NCBI RefSeq assembly: GCF_032586175.1
Contig: NZ_JAWHTE010000002.1
Span: 1 to 64,000, forward strand
Direction: 5' to 3'
DNA: 64,000 bases
Origin: Ovoidimarina sediminis
GTDB lineage: Bacteria; Pseudomonadota; Alphaproteobacteria; Rhodobacterales; Rhodobacteraceae
Both the position numbers and the translations under genes were made by a program. Below are positions 43,146-51,437 of this stretch, piece by piece (positions within the stretch are counted from its first letter, which is position 1; each line of letters starts with the position of its first letter). The notes below the pieces were generated by a model, which did not search any database, was not told where the DNA came from, and saw only the letters and a list, made by a program, of their open reading frames with translations.

Positions 43146-43579
43146 TCCGGCGCGGCCTCCACGCTGCGGCTCTCCGCCTCGTAGTCCGCCGCCGTCTTCC
43201 GTACGTGATCCCCTGCCAGGCGCACGCTCGCGAAGGCCCGGTCGGTATAGATCTCCGAAATCAGCGGATAGTCCGCGGCCCCGTCGAACAACCCCACCTG
43301 GGGCTCCCACGGCCCGTCGAAATCCTTCAGCCACAACAGGCTCCCGCAGTCGGCGCAGAACGCCCGCTCGGCGATCTCGTGCCGCCAGCGCTTCACCGGG
43401 CCTTCCCAGGTCAGCTCCTCGGTGTCGAAGGCGAAAAGCGCCGATCCCGTCCACCGGCGGCAGCGCGAGCAATGGCACGCGCCAACAGCCGCCCGGTGAC
43501 GGCCCACCTCGATCGTCACGGCACCGCACAGGCACCGGCCCCTGAGGGGCCCCGCGCTGATATGGGCGTCGGCGCGCAT
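43142..43579 (-). CDS. GFA family (glutathione-dependent formaldehyde-activating-like) zinc protein
   Basis: A 145-aa CENP-V/GFA-fold protein. Zinc-ligating Cys motifs are RCLCGAVTIEV near residue 14, GACHCSRCRRWTGSALFAF near 32, and ERAFCADCGSLLWL near 70. The family is common and mostly of unknown substrate despite the name. It forms a tandem pair with the next GFA gene upstream (4-nt gap). Its C-terminus (YTDRAFASVRLAGDHVRKTAADYEAESR) is longer than in the second copy. Confidence 0.88.
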   Translation of the reverse strand: MRADAHISAGPLRGRCLCGAVTIEVGRHRAAVGACHCSRCRRWTGSALFAFDTEELTWEGPVKRWRHEIAERAFCADCGSLLWLKDFDGPWEPQVGLFDGAADYPLISEIYTDRAFASVRLAGDHVRKTAADYEAESRSVEAAPE

Positions 43580-43583
43580 CGGC

Positions 43584-44024
43584 TCAGTGCTCCCCGCCCC
43601 CACTGACCATCTCGATCACCTCGGCCTCGGTCATCCGCTTCCGTTCGCCCGCGAAGGCATAGCAATCGGGCTGGTTGTCCACATAGATCTCGTGCGTGAA
43701 CGCCATCCCGTTCATATCGTCGAGCGTCCCGGCATTCAGGATCGTCAGGCCCTTCGCCGGGCCCTCTGCGGTCATCCGCCAGTAAAGCCCCGATCCGCAG
43801 ACAGGGCAGAACGCGCGCTCGGCCCAGTCCGACGACTGGAAGCTGGCGATACGGTCCTCTCCCTCCGTAAAGGTCAGCCCGCCGTCGGGCACTTCCATGG
43901 CAAGCCCGACCCCGCCAGAGGATTTGCGGCACATGCCGCAATGGCACGCGCCGAATTCCGTCGGCGTCTCGGCCAGCCGATAGCGGATCGCGCCGCAAAG
44001 GCAGCCGCCCTCAGTGCTGGCCAT
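43584..44024 (-). CDS. GFA family zinc protein (second copy)
   Basis: A 146-aa GFA-fold protein with the same zinc motifs: GGCLCGAIRYRL near residue 7, GACHCGMCRKSSGGVGLAMEV near 24, and ERAFCPVCGSGLYW near 68. The C-terminal segment HEIYVDNQPDCYAFAGERKRMTEAEV is typical of the family. The two adjacent GFA proteins are clearly divergent, so they look like an old duplication or separate recruitment. ATG 44024 overlaps the end of the Spy-like gene by 14 nt. Confidence 0.88.
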   Translation of the reverse strand: MASTEGGCLCGAIRYRLAETPTEFGACHCGMCRKSSGGVGLAMEVPDGGLTFTEGEDRIASFQSSDWAERAFCPVCGSGLYWRMTAEGPAKGLTILNAGTLDDMNGMAFTHEIYVDNQPDCYAFAGERKRMTEAEVIEMVSGGGEH

Positions 44025-44547
44025 GCCCGCCTCCATGCTCATCCGCGCCATAGCCGCGAAGACGGTTGTAGGTGACAATCTGGTGCCGGGTCAGAAGCGG
44101 CTTCACCTCCAGATGCGCCGCAAGATGGCGCGCCCGAAGCGCGGCCTCGATCCGCGCCGCATCCTCTGTCAGCGCCGTAAGACGCGCCGCATCGATTTCG
44201 CCCGACGCAAAGGCCGCATCAAGCGCGGCTTCCGCCGACACGAACGCGGCCCCAAGCGCCTGCGCATCGGTCTCCATCCGCACCCGAACCGCCTCGATCG
44301 CCTCGGCCTGCACCTCGGTCAGTTCCAGATCCTCGGCCAGTTCCAGAAGATGCGTGGGCCCGGGATAGCCGTTCAGTTCGGCAGGCTTCGCAAAGCCCCA
44401 GCCCCGGCCCGCCAGAAGATCGTCGATATCCTGCGGCGACAGGCTTGCGATGGCGCGCTGGTCCTCCCCCGCATAGGGCTGGGACGATCCGTGCACTGCG
44501 CCTGCGGCCAGAGTCGCCGCCAGAATTGCGGCAGTCATGCGAACCAT
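44011..44547 (-). CDS. Periplasmic Spy/CpxP-like (heavy-metal-resistance type) protein
   Basis: A 178-aa exported protein with a signal peptide (MVRMTAAILAATLAAGAVHG, cleavage near residue 20). An LTXXQ-like helical body contains LAEDLELTEVQAEAIEAVRVRMETDAQALG near 70-100 and AALRARHLAAHLEVKPLLTRHQIVTYNRLRGY near 135-165. The C-terminus is His-rich (DEHGGGHGQH) and could bind metal. Such proteins act as periplasmic chaperones or metal sensors. Three phased TGTGTAC repeats lie 80-110 nt upstream of its start, a candidate promoter/operator. Confidence 0.8.
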   Translation of the reverse strand: MVRMTAAILAATLAAGAVHGSSQPYAGEDQRAIASLSPQDIDDLLAGRGWGFAKPAELNGYPGPTHLLELAEDLELTEVQAEAIEAVRVRMETDAQALGAAFVSAEAALDAAFASGEIDAARLTALTEDAARIEAALRARHLAAHLEVKPLLTRHQIVTYNRLRGYGADEHGGGHGQH

Positions 44548-44625
44548 GTCGATTTCCTTTCCCTGTCGAACGGGTCAGATCCCCTGACCCACCGGTCTTC
44601 CCCTCATTTCGAGAGGCGAAAAATT

Positions 44626-44654
44626 TGTGTACGCGCTGTGTACAGGTTGTGTAC
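44626..44654. promoter_or_regulatory. Three phased TGTGTAC direct repeats
   Basis: Heptamers TGTGTAC occur at 44626, 44637 and 44648, exactly 11 bp (one helical turn) apart, between gltD and the Spy-like gene. The regular phasing suggests binding of an oligomeric regulator on one DNA face. No regulator is identified. Confidence 0.55.
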
Positions 44655-44677
44655 GCCGTGTGACTTTTGCCGGGATC

Positions 44678-46114
44678 TCATTCCGCGGCCACCTGCGCGC
44701 CCTCGTTAAGGAAATTCAAAATCGCGTCAGCGGCCTCTCTGCCGTCCCGAATGGCCCAGACGACGAGGCTTGCGCCCCGCACGATATCGCCCACGGCATA
44801 GACACCTTCGAGGTTCGTGGCATGGGTCCGGAAATCGGCCTTCACCGTGCCCCATCGCGTCACTTCCAGCCCGTCGACACCCCAAAGCTTCGGCAGGTCC
44901 TCGGGCTCGAACCCAAGCGCCTTGATCACAAGGTCGGCGTCCTCCAGCACCTCGGCCCCCTCGATCTCCTCGGGCATCCGGCGGCCCGTCGCATCGGGCG
45001 CGCCAAGGCGCATCTTCTGCACCATCACGCTCGAAACCTCGTCGCCGCCCGAGAATCCCTTCGGCGCGGAAAGCCACAGGAACTCGACGCCCTCCTCCTC
45101 GGCATTCGCCACCTCGCGCTGCGAGCCGGGCATGTTCTCCCGATCCCGGCGGTACAGGCATTTCACGCTTTCGGCCCCCTGCCGGATCGCGGTGCGCACG
45201 CAATCCATCGCGGTATCGCCGCCGCCGATCACGATGACGCGCTTGCCTTCGGCGCTCAGTTCACCTGAATCGAACTCCGGAACATCGTCGCCAAACCCCT
45301 TGCGGTTCGAAGCGGTCAGGTAGTCGATCGCCCGCACCACGCCCTCGGCGCCCACGCCCGGGGCCTGAAGGTCACGCGACTTGTAAACCCCTGTGGCTAT
45401 GACGATTGCGTCGTGCTGGCCCCGGATCGCGTCGAAGGTCAGATCCTCGCCCACGTTACAGTTCAGAACGAAGGTCACGCCCCCCGCTTCAAGCTGCTCG
45501 ATCCGCCGCATGACGACGGGCTTTTCCAGCTTGAAGCCGGGAATGCCGTAGGTCATCAGCCCGCCCGCCCGGTCGTAGCGGTCGTAAACCGTCACCTGCA
45601 CGCCCGCGCGCCGCAGCCGGTCTGCCGCCGCCAGCCCGCCGGGGCCCGCGCCGATGATGCCCACGCTCTCGCCCCGTTCGGCGGCTGGCGCGATGGGTTT
45701 CACCCAGCCTTCCTCCCAGGCGGTGTCGGTGATGTATTTCTCGACCGAACCGATGGTCACGGTGCCGTGCCCCGACTGTTCGATCACGCAGTTGCCCTCG
45801 CAAAGCCGGTCCTGCGGGCAGATCCGGCCGCAAATCTCGGGGAAGGTGTTGGTTTCCTGACTGATTTCATAGGCTTCCTGAAGCCGGCCCTCGGCGGTCA
45901 GCATCAGCCAGTCGGGGATGTTGTTGTGCAGCGGGCAATGCGACTGGCAATAGGGCACGCCGCACTGGCTGCACCGGGCCGCCTGTTCCTTGGCCTTGAC
46001 GTCGGCATACTCCGCGTAAATTTCCTGGAAATCCTCACGGCGCATACTGGCTTCGCGCTTTTCGGGCATATCCCGGGGCACGGTCACGAATTTCAGCATC
46101 GGGGTCTCGGCCAT
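44678..46114 (-). CDS. gltD: Glutamate synthase (NADPH), small subunit
   Basis: The beta subunit of GOGAT, transferring NADPH electrons to GltB. The 478-aa protein has the N-terminal Cys cluster region RCSQCGVPYCQSHCPLHNNIPDW near residue 48, ICGRICPQDRLCEGNC near 95 (two [4Fe-4S] clusters), the FAD-binding GIIGAGPGGLAAADRL near 150, and the NADPH-binding VIVIGGGDTAMDCVRTA near 290. The C-terminal VYAVGDIVRGASLVVWAI completes the fold. ATG 46114 (MAETPMLKFV) is used. Normally gltB and gltD are adjacent; here four small genes lie between them. Confidence 0.96.
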   Translation of the reverse strand: MAETPMLKFVTVPRDMPEKREASMRREDFQEIYAEYADVKAKEQAARCSQCGVPYCQSHCPLHNNIPDWLMLTAEGRLQEAYEISQETNTFPEICGRICPQDRLCEGNCVIEQSGHGTVTIGSVEKYITDTAWEEGWVKPIAPAAERGESVGIIGAGPGGLAAADRLRRAGVQVTVYDRYDRAGGLMTYGIPGFKLEKPVVMRRIEQLEAGGVTFVLNCNVGEDLTFDAIRGQHDAIVIATGVYKSRDLQAPGVGAEGVVRAIDYLTASNRKGFGDDVPEFDSGELSAEGKRVIVIGGGDTAMDCVRTAIRQGAESVKCLYRRDRENMPGSQREVANAEEEGVEFLWLSAPKGFSGGDEVSSVMVQKMRLGAPDATGRRMPEEIEGAEVLEDADLVIKALGFEPEDLPKLWGVDGLEVTRWGTVKADFRTHATNLEGVYAVGDIVRGASLVVWAIRDGREAADAILNFLNEGAQVAAE

Positions 46115-46337
46115 ATCGCTCAGAATCCTTGAATTCACCAAAGCCCGCACCCTCTAACCGAAACCCAGCATGAATAAAAGTAATATATACTGACCTATTT
46201 GCGCGATTTCCGGCTCAGCGCGCGATCATTCTGTTCTGCGGCGCGGCATTTTAGATAACTAATACTGACCTTTATTCCCGCTTCCCATTTCGAATCAACT
46301 CCCTACCCTCACCGCAAAACGAACCAGCGGGCCGGGC
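46115..46337. promoter_or_regulatory. Divergent gltD/uppP promoter region with repeated ATACTGACCT
   Basis: This 223-nt AT-rich intergenic region contains atactgacct at 46187-46196 and again at 46262-46271 in the same orientation, each embedded in AT-rich sequence (atatatactgacctattt, taatactgacctttatt). The 75-bp spacing and location suggest paired regulator sites or a duplicated promoter element. Not assigned. Confidence 0.45.
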
Positions 46338-47141
46338 ATGCCGATCTTCCACCTCTTTCTGGTCGCCGTGATCCAGGGCTTGACCGAGTTTCTGCCGGTC
46401 TCTTCCTCCGGTCACCTGATCCTCCTGCCGAATCTCTCGGGGCTCGAAGATCAGGGCCAGGTCATCGACGTCGCGGTTCACGTCGGCACCCTCGGCGCGG
46501 TCATCCTCTATTTCTGGGCGGACGTGAAACGCGCGATCCTGGGGCTCCCGAAAGTGCTCACCTGGCAGATCGACGGCCCCGACGCCTGGCTTGCCCTCTG
46601 CCTCATCGTCGCGACGATCCCCGTGGTGATCGCGGGCCTGATCCTGAAGCTCACCGGGCTTGACGACGCCATGCGCTCCGTCGCCGTGATCGGCTGGGCC
46701 ATGCTGATTTTCGGCCTCGTTCTCTACTGGGCCGACCAGAAGGGCCCGACGACCCGCGTCGCAAGCGAATGGACGCTGAAGCACGCGCTCGTCATGGGGC
46801 TCTGGCAGGCGATCGCCCTCATCCCCGGCACGTCACGCTCGGGCATAACCATCACCGCGGGCCGCTGGCTCGGCTATGCCCGGCACGACAGCGCGAAGCT
46901 CGCGATGCTGATGTCGATCCCGACGATCCTCGCCTCGGGCACGCTCCTCGGCGCCGAGGTCGCGATGACGGCCGATGCCGCCGCCGCCCGCGACGGCGCG
47001 ATCGCCGCCGTCTTTGCCTTCATCGCGGCCCTGCTGGCGCTTACCGTGATGATGCGGCTTCTCAGAAGCGTCAGCTTCACGCCCTACGTGATCTACCGGG
47101 TGATCCTCGGGATCGTCCTGCTCTGGATCGCCTACACCTAG
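46338..47141 (+). CDS. uppP: Undecaprenyl-diphosphatase (UppP/BacA)
   Basis: An integral membrane phosphatase that recycles undecaprenyl pyrophosphate to the monophosphate carrier for cell-wall synthesis; it confers bacitracin resistance when overexpressed. The 267-aa, roughly eight-helix protein has the two family motifs: GLTEFLPVSSSGHLIL near residue 15 (catalytic Glu/Ser/His region) and ALIPGTSRSGITITAG near 160. The ATG at 46338 gives the standard MPIFHLFLVAVIQGLTEF start. Convergent with the NDUFA9-like gene. Confidence 0.96.
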   Translation: MPIFHLFLVAVIQGLTEFLPVSSSGHLILLPNLSGLEDQGQVIDVAVHVGTLGAVILYFWADVKRAILGLPKVLTWQIDGPDAWLALCLIVATIPVVIAGLILKLTGLDDAMRSVAVIGWAMLIFGLVLYWADQKGPTTRVASEWTLKHALVMGLWQAIALIPGTSRSGITITAGRWLGYARHDSAKLAMLMSIPTILASGTLLGAEVAMTADAAAARDGAIAAVFAFIAALLALTVMMRLLRSVSFTPYVIYRVILGIVLLWIAYT

Positions 47142-47142
47142 C

Positions 47143-48135
47143 CTAGGCGCGCAGGTTCTTCGCCGACTCGGTCAGTTCCTCGTACTGCCCCGTCGGGCGG
47201 AACCGCCACAGGTATTCCGGCAGTACCGCCTCAAGCGAGGTCGGCGAGATCCCCAGATCGGCAAAGGTCTTCACCCCCTCACCCACCACGTTGTCGCGCC
47301 GGAGGTTGCGCACCTGATCGCGCGTGATCTGCGCCGGCACCAGCCCGCCGGAAAGAAACTGCACGGCCGCAAACCCGTTCGCCATGACATTCGCGGCCCA
47401 GAACGGGATGTTCACGATCATCCGCCGCCGCCGGATCACGTCCAGCATCTGGTCCATCAACTCACGGAACGTATCCACATCCGGCCCGCCAAGCTCATAC
47501 ACCCCGCCCGCCGCGCGGCCAGTGACGCCCGCCTCGGCCGCCGCGGCGACGTCGTCGACATAAACCGGCTGAAACCGCGTCTCCGCCCCAACCACCGGCA
47601 GGGTCCAGAGCGTCAGCGCACCGAACCGCGCCATGTTGGCGAAGCGGTTGAAGAAGTCGTCCTCGGGCCCGAACACGATCGAGGGACGCAGGATCACGGC
47701 ACCGGGCATGTGCTTCAGCACGCCCGCCTCGCCCTCGGCCTTCGTGCGCGCATAGTCGCTGTCGCTTTCGGCATCGGCCCCGATGGCCGAGACATGCACC
47801 ATCCGGCCCACGCCCACCTCGGCGGCGATCCGCGCGATCCGCTCGGCGCCCTCGGCCTGCACAGCGTCGAAGCTGTTCTTACCGCTCTCGGCCAGGATCC
47901 CGACGCAATTCACCACCGCATCCGCACCCGACATGACGGCACGCACGCTGTCATCGTCGCGGATGTTGCAGAACAGGGGCTCAACCTGTCCGACAACCCC
48001 GTAGGGTTTGACGAACATGGCCTCGTTGGGGCGCCGCACCGCGACGCGAACGCGCCAGCCGGCCTGCGCCATACGCCGCACGACATAGCGGCCAACGAAG
48101 CCGGAGCCTCCGTAGATCGTGACGAGCTTGGACAT
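47143..48135 (-). CDS. Complex I NDUFA9-subunit-family NAD(P)-binding protein
   Basis: A 330-aa atypical SDR. The N-terminal Rossmann motif is VTIYGGSGFVGRYVVRRMAQAGWRVRVAVRRP, followed by VNCVGILAESGKNSFDAVQAEG near 85, VSAIGADAESDSDYARTKAEGE near 125 (Y-x-x-x-K), and LRPSIVFGPEDDFFNRF. This is the alphaproteobacterial homologue of the mitochondrial complex I accessory subunit NDUFA9/39-kDa protein. ATG 48135 gives a correct start directly at the beta strand. It is next to the tRNA-Leu in which the island is inserted. Confidence 0.92.
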   Translation of the reverse strand: MSKLVTIYGGSGFVGRYVVRRMAQAGWRVRVAVRRPNEAMFVKPYGVVGQVEPLFCNIRDDDSVRAVMSGADAVVNCVGILAESGKNSFDAVQAEGAERIARIAAEVGVGRMVHVSAIGADAESDSDYARTKAEGEAGVLKHMPGAVILRPSIVFGPEDDFFNRFANMARFGALTLWTLPVVGAETRFQPVYVDDVAAAAEAGVTGRAAGGVYELGGPDVDTFRELMDQMLDVIRRRRMIVNIPFWAANVMANGFAAVQFLSGGLVPAQITRDQVRNLRRDNVVGEGVKTFADLGISPTSLEAVLPEYLWRFRPTGQYEELTESAKNLRA

Positions 48136-48276
48136 GGGCAACTCCACATTTGCCAGTTCCGTGCATACCCGTGCCGCCGGTCTCCGGCAAGGCATTGCCC
48201 GAGAGGCCTTTGGCCGCGGCGTTTGCCCCGTTGACAGGTCCGGGGGAAGGGACTATTCCGCGCCTCCACGACACCT

Positions 48277-48363
48277 GCCCAGGTGGCGGAATTGGTAGAC
48301 GCGCCAGCTTCAGGTGCTGGTGTCCGTATGGACGTGGAGGTTCGAGTCCTCTCCTGGGCACCA
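48277..48363 (+). tRNA. tRNA-Leu (anticodon CAG), island integration target
   Basis: An 87-nt type-II tRNA with a long variable arm. The acceptor stem gcccagg pairs with cctgggc, followed by A and encoded CCA. The anticodon stem ccagc/gctgg holds loop ttcaggt (anticodon CAG), and the T loop is ggttcgagtcc. The 3' 16 nt are duplicated at 61281, marking the attachment site of the downstream mobile island; the tRNA itself remains complete. Confidence 0.97.
48348..48363 (+). repeat. attL (tRNA-Leu 3' end direct repeat)
   Basis: The 16-nt sequence cctctcctgggcacca at the tRNA-Leu 3' end is repeated exactly at 61281-61296. This is the standard arrangement for tyrosine-integrase islands inserted in tRNA genes. 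Confidence 0.92.
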
Positions 48364-48640
48364 TTTTACGTAAAATTTTCACTCATTATCAATGGATTAC
48401 GCGTAAATAGGGGCGCTGAATCCCCCTTTTGGTCCCCATTGAAGCGGCCGCTGAGTGAGTTAGATTTGCGCGACCCTCTCGTGCGCGACGCCAAAAGTTC
48501 AAACATTCGCTCATTGTGCAACTGAACTCCTTCATTGCGACCTGAATAGTTGACCAACTGACCGCCGTCGGTTTCTCTAGCCAACTGACCATCCGCCTCG
48601 CGCACGACCGGTTGCGCGGGCTAATCGAGCTCATTCAGGA

Positions 48641-48924
48641 AAGCCAACTTTCCTTCCAAAAACTGGGTTAGCGATAAGACCTGATGGGGCGGTCGGTTTC
48701 CTCCTCCAACCCCTGAGAAAATTGACCTACCCCCCCTGCCGCCCCGGCGCGCCCCCAACGTTGGGCTGTCCGAGCATTGACGCTCGATTGGGGAGGTTAT
48801 TTCTGGCCTGCTCAAAGAAGAGCCCCGCCACAGGGAGCTGGGCGGGGCCAAAGTACCGCCTACGCGGGAGGCCCTTCCGTGCGGGGAAGATTCCAAGCCT
48901 CACCTGCAGAATGGCAGCGCGCAC
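48641..48924. repeat. Long direct repeat R1, left copy
   Basis: A 284-bp segment nearly identical to 50754-51036; the last 240 bp differ only at a few bases and by one base in a C tract. It includes a cccaacgttggg palindrome and the conserved GC hairpin. A third, diverged partial copy lies at about 55009-55087. Confidence 0.9.
48822..48848 (-). terminator. Conserved island hairpin T1a
   Basis: The stem gccccgcc/ggcggggc with an 11-nt loop is preceded on the plus strand by caaagaaga, so on the minus strand it is followed by TCTTCTTTG. It is the left R1 member of a hairpin family repeated at 50934, 51091, 51258, 51438, 52503, 52611 and 54926. Confidence 0.65.
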
Positions 48925-49290
48925 GTTGAGGCACTGTGAAGAGTCAATTATGGGAGCGTAGAACGCGCAAGTTCGATGGATTTTATCTTGCAGCGAAGGA
49001 TATCAAGGTGGGTTTGGTTAGGAGGATATCCGCCTAACCTGTGTACCTGCCCAATTTTCGCCACGATTTCCAAGTTAACGTTAAGTCAATCGCGATGGCA
49101 GTGTTTCGGCCAGATGCGAATTGAAAAGGGGCCGACCAGTCCAGCCGACCCCTCCACACACACTCATCACTCGTTACTCACAACAGTGTCGCCCCTCGGG
49201 GCGGCACCATTGCGGCACGTAAGGCTCGTTTGCGGGGTTTCATTGTGCCAAGCGCATCCGATAGCGAAACAGTGGGTTCTCGAAGCGTAG

Positions 49291-49421
49291 CTAATGTCTG
49301 AGAGTGGACAGGAGGTTCTTCACCATCCACCTCGCCACCTTCGCCTCCTGGGACCGCCCACCGTGCTTCCACACCGTGAACGGAGCACACGCGCCATCCG
49401 CGGACCGCTAGAGATTTCTGA
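49291..49421 (-). pseudogene. HGG-type small-protein gene, decayed copy A
   Basis: Translation on the minus strand gives SLAVRGWRVCSVHG and, after an internal deletion of roughly 35 bp that shifts frame, the C-terminal part RWMVKNLLSTLRH ending at 49291. Compared with the intact copy at 57098-57355, the N-terminal half and the AGGGHKAGP segment are missing. It lies directly upstream (and divergent) of a VPLPA-type cargo gene. Confidence 0.75.
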
Positions 49422-49608
49422 AGCAACAAAACGAGGTCGAGCAGAACTGCGGCCACACAATAGCAGCGCCGAAGCCCTAAATAGCGCGTGAGACAAATTC
49501 GCTCTTACTTGGACAAGGTTGTTTCCTGAAACCAAGAAATCTATCAAAATTCAATGAATTATGTTAAGCTTGCGCTCTGTGGTGTTTTCTTTGGGGGGAG
49601 ACAGGAAC

Positions 49609-50199
49609 ATGTTCAAGCTTCAACTTATGGGAATTGTGGCTGTTGCAGCATTCGCCACTGCGGGTGATGCTGCTGTTTACTCCGTTGAGTTCGAGGCGAC
49701 CGACCTCTGCTATAATTGCAACAATCCAGACCCAGATATCTATTCGCCCGACCAGCCAGTCAGTGGTTCGTTCACCATCGATTACACTTTTGACGCCAAT
49801 ATCTACGAGGAGTCATCGGGCCTAACGAAGACAGGAGATAGCCTAGGTTATCTGAGCGACGCAGCTTTCAACTATACTCTAACTGATGTGCTTGTAATCG
49901 GCGGCATCGCAGACACTTTGAGCTCTATAGGTTTCACTTATGGAGACTTCTTTCTTAGGATTGACGACTTTCTGAACAATCCAACGCTTGGTTATTTTTC
50001 TTACAGGGAACAATGCGCATTGCCTGCCAATTTTTGTTTTTGGTATGCCTCTGAGGTTGGCACTGTGACAGTGACCCTATTGGACGATGGCTCCAATGGG
50101 CCTCCCTCTGAGGTTCCCAATGTGCCAATCCCAGCCACTCTGCCGTTACTGCTAGGAAGCGGGCTAATGCTGATTGGACTAAAGCGCCGGATAGGATGA
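49609..50199 (+). CDS. VPLPA/PEP-CTERM-type sorted surface protein
   Basis: A 196-aa secreted protein. The signal peptide (MFKLQLMGIVAVAAFATAGDAA, cleavage near residue 22) precedes a beta-rich body (YSVEFEATDLCYNCNNPDPD...SGSFTIDYTFD) with two Cys pairs. The C-terminal sorting signal VPIPATLPLLLGSGLMLIGLKRR consists of motif, hydrophobic helix and basic end. Such tails are recognised by exosortases in the family, and no exosortase is encoded in this window. ATG 49609 follows a GGGGGGAG ribosome site. G+C is clearly lower than in core genes. It lies between decayed HGG copies A and B. Confidence 0.88.
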   Translation: MFKLQLMGIVAVAAFATAGDAAVYSVEFEATDLCYNCNNPDPDIYSPDQPVSGSFTIDYTFDANIYEESSGLTKTGDSLGYLSDAAFNYTLTDVLVIGGIADTLSSIGFTYGDFFLRIDDFLNNPTLGYFSYREQCALPANFCFWYASEVGTVTVTLLDDGSNGPPSEVPNVPIPATLPLLLGSGLMLIGLKRRIG

Positions 50200-50414
50200 T
50201 TTTGGCGCGCGCACTCTATCGTAGCTCGCGTACAGTCAAGGTTGTTCAAGTCTTCCCGGTGCAAGCTTGCGTGCATTCTAAGACGTGACCTGACCGAAGG
50301 TAGTCTGACACTGTTTAGAAAACTCAATTCGACGCCCAATCAATGGGCGGCCCTTAACCGCTCACCGTGCGCCCGCCAGGTCGCACGGCGTGGCCTCCTT
50401 GCCCTCCAACAGCG

Positions 50415-50505
50415 CCATTAACGTGCCACACACGCCATCCGCGGTGCACCGTTCTCCCGTGCGCTTGGCCGTTGCGTGGCACCTAGGGGCGTCTCGGAGA
50501 CACTG
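50415..50505 (-). pseudogene. HGG-type small-protein gene, decayed copy B
   Basis: The minus strand encodes CLRDAPRCHATAKRTGERC, the conserved N-terminal zinc-ligand half. A deletion then shifts frame, and only the GWRVC codons survive in another frame before homology ends. Homology to the intact copy G is unmistakable, but the HGAGGG and C-terminal half is lost. Confidence 0.8.
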
Positions 50506-50753
50506 AGTGCGGGCAATGCTTGCCTCGACAATCTGGCCACCGCAGGGGAGGGGGTATTGAATCTCAGGAGCCTTTGATGTGGCAACCGGCGCCTTGAGCT
50601 TTCCCACACGCCGCCAATTCAAGAATTCAGCTTTCGAGCCATTCTCGCCGACTTGCGCGCCCCTCTGGCTCCCGTGACCACCCACGATACTGCCAACCCG
50701 GGTAGCTCCGTCTGACGTTCTTCCCGCCATCGTCCCGTGAACACGTAGCGTGC

Positions 50754-51036
50754 GAGCCATTCTTCCTTTCAAAAACTCGGTTAGCGTTGAAAGCGCATGG
50801 GGCGGTCGGTTTCCTCCTCCAACCCCTGAGAAAATTGACCTACCCCCCTGCCGCCCCGGCGCGCCCCCAACGTTGGGCTGTCCGAGCATTGACGCTAGAT
50901 TGGGGAGGTTATGTCTGGCCTGCTCAAAGAAGAGCCCCGCCACAGGGAGCTGGGCGGGGCCAAAGTACCGCCTACGCGGGAGGCCCTTCCGTGCGGGGAA
51001 GATTCCAAGCCTCACCTGCAGAATGGCAGCGCGCAC
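50754..51036. repeat. Long direct repeat R1, right copy
   Basis: Near-identical to 48641-48924. The homology begins at a gene-free ccattcttcc stretch and ends at gcagcgcgcac. It carries hairpin T1b (50934-50960). Confidence 0.9.
50934..50960 (-). terminator. Conserved island hairpin T1b
   Basis: The stem gccccgcc/ggcggggc with loop acagggagctg is identical to T1a and is followed on the minus strand by TCTTCTTTGAG. First of four hairpins at near-regular spacing. Confidence 0.65.
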
Positions 51037-51090
51037 CTTGCCCGTATTGACGAGCATCAATTTGTCCTGCGCTTCCTGCTCAAAGAAAAG

Positions 51091-51115
51091 CCCCGCCACG
51101 ACGAGCGCGGCGGGG
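51091..51115 (-). terminator. Conserved island hairpin T2
   Basis: The stem ccccgcc/ggcgggg has loop acgacgagcgc and is followed on the minus strand by CTTTTCTTTG, a good intrinsic-terminator layout. The downstream plus-strand flank agtaccgcctaagcgggagg resembles that of T1 copies. Confidence 0.7.
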
Positions 51116-51257
51116 AAGTAGTACCGCCTAAGCGGGAGGCCCGGCTACGTGGGACGAAGGCCAAACCTCAACTCATAATAAACTCCATATGTGTTTCGCG
51201 CATTGAGATGCATCAATGGTTCCCGCTGTCCCGGTGGCGCGTCTGGGGCAATAAAGA

Positions 51258-51284
51258 GCCCCGCCGGGATGAGCTCGGCGGGGC
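51258..51284 (-). terminator. Conserved island hairpin T3
   Basis: The stem gccccgcc/ggcggggc has loop gggatgagctc, with TCTTTATTG following on the minus strand. The stem is the same as in the other copies but the loop is diverged, so pairing has been kept while the loop changed. Confidence 0.68.
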
Positions 51285-51437
51285 GGTTTGTGGGGGAGCC
51301 CCAAATACACAGGGCGAAACAACCGTAACAGGCGCGCCGTGTGAGTCAAAAACGATGAGCGGAAAACCGCGACGGCACGAACTGGGGTCTTCCCGTGCTG
51401 TGTTGTTTTCCCGGTCGCGCGCCCGGTGCAACGAAAA

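Larger units (their letters stand above)
48364..49290. other. Island left end: non-coding, decayed sequence
   Basis: No convincing gene. It holds the first copy of a 284-bp long repeat (48641-48924), a conserved GC hairpin (48822-48848) and an imperfect GC hairpin at about 49124-49152. The latter ends in a T run on the minus strand and may once have terminated the HGG gene copy immediately to its right. Short open frames here show no family features. Confidence 0.6.

Noticed and set aside
48764..49087. Integron attC-like elements: the cccaacgttggg palindrome at about 48768, and gcctaac...gttaagt at about 49031-49087.
   Set aside because: The two halves at 49031-49087 are not complementary (gttaggc expected, gttaagt seen). 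No inner L boxes are visible and no integron integrase is in the window. The array is therefore not called an integron.
50362..51099. A 245-codon minus-strand open frame in the island.
   Set aside because: It crosses repeat R1, two GC hairpins and the HGG remnant B. The composite translation is a chimera of repeats with no family features and no good start.
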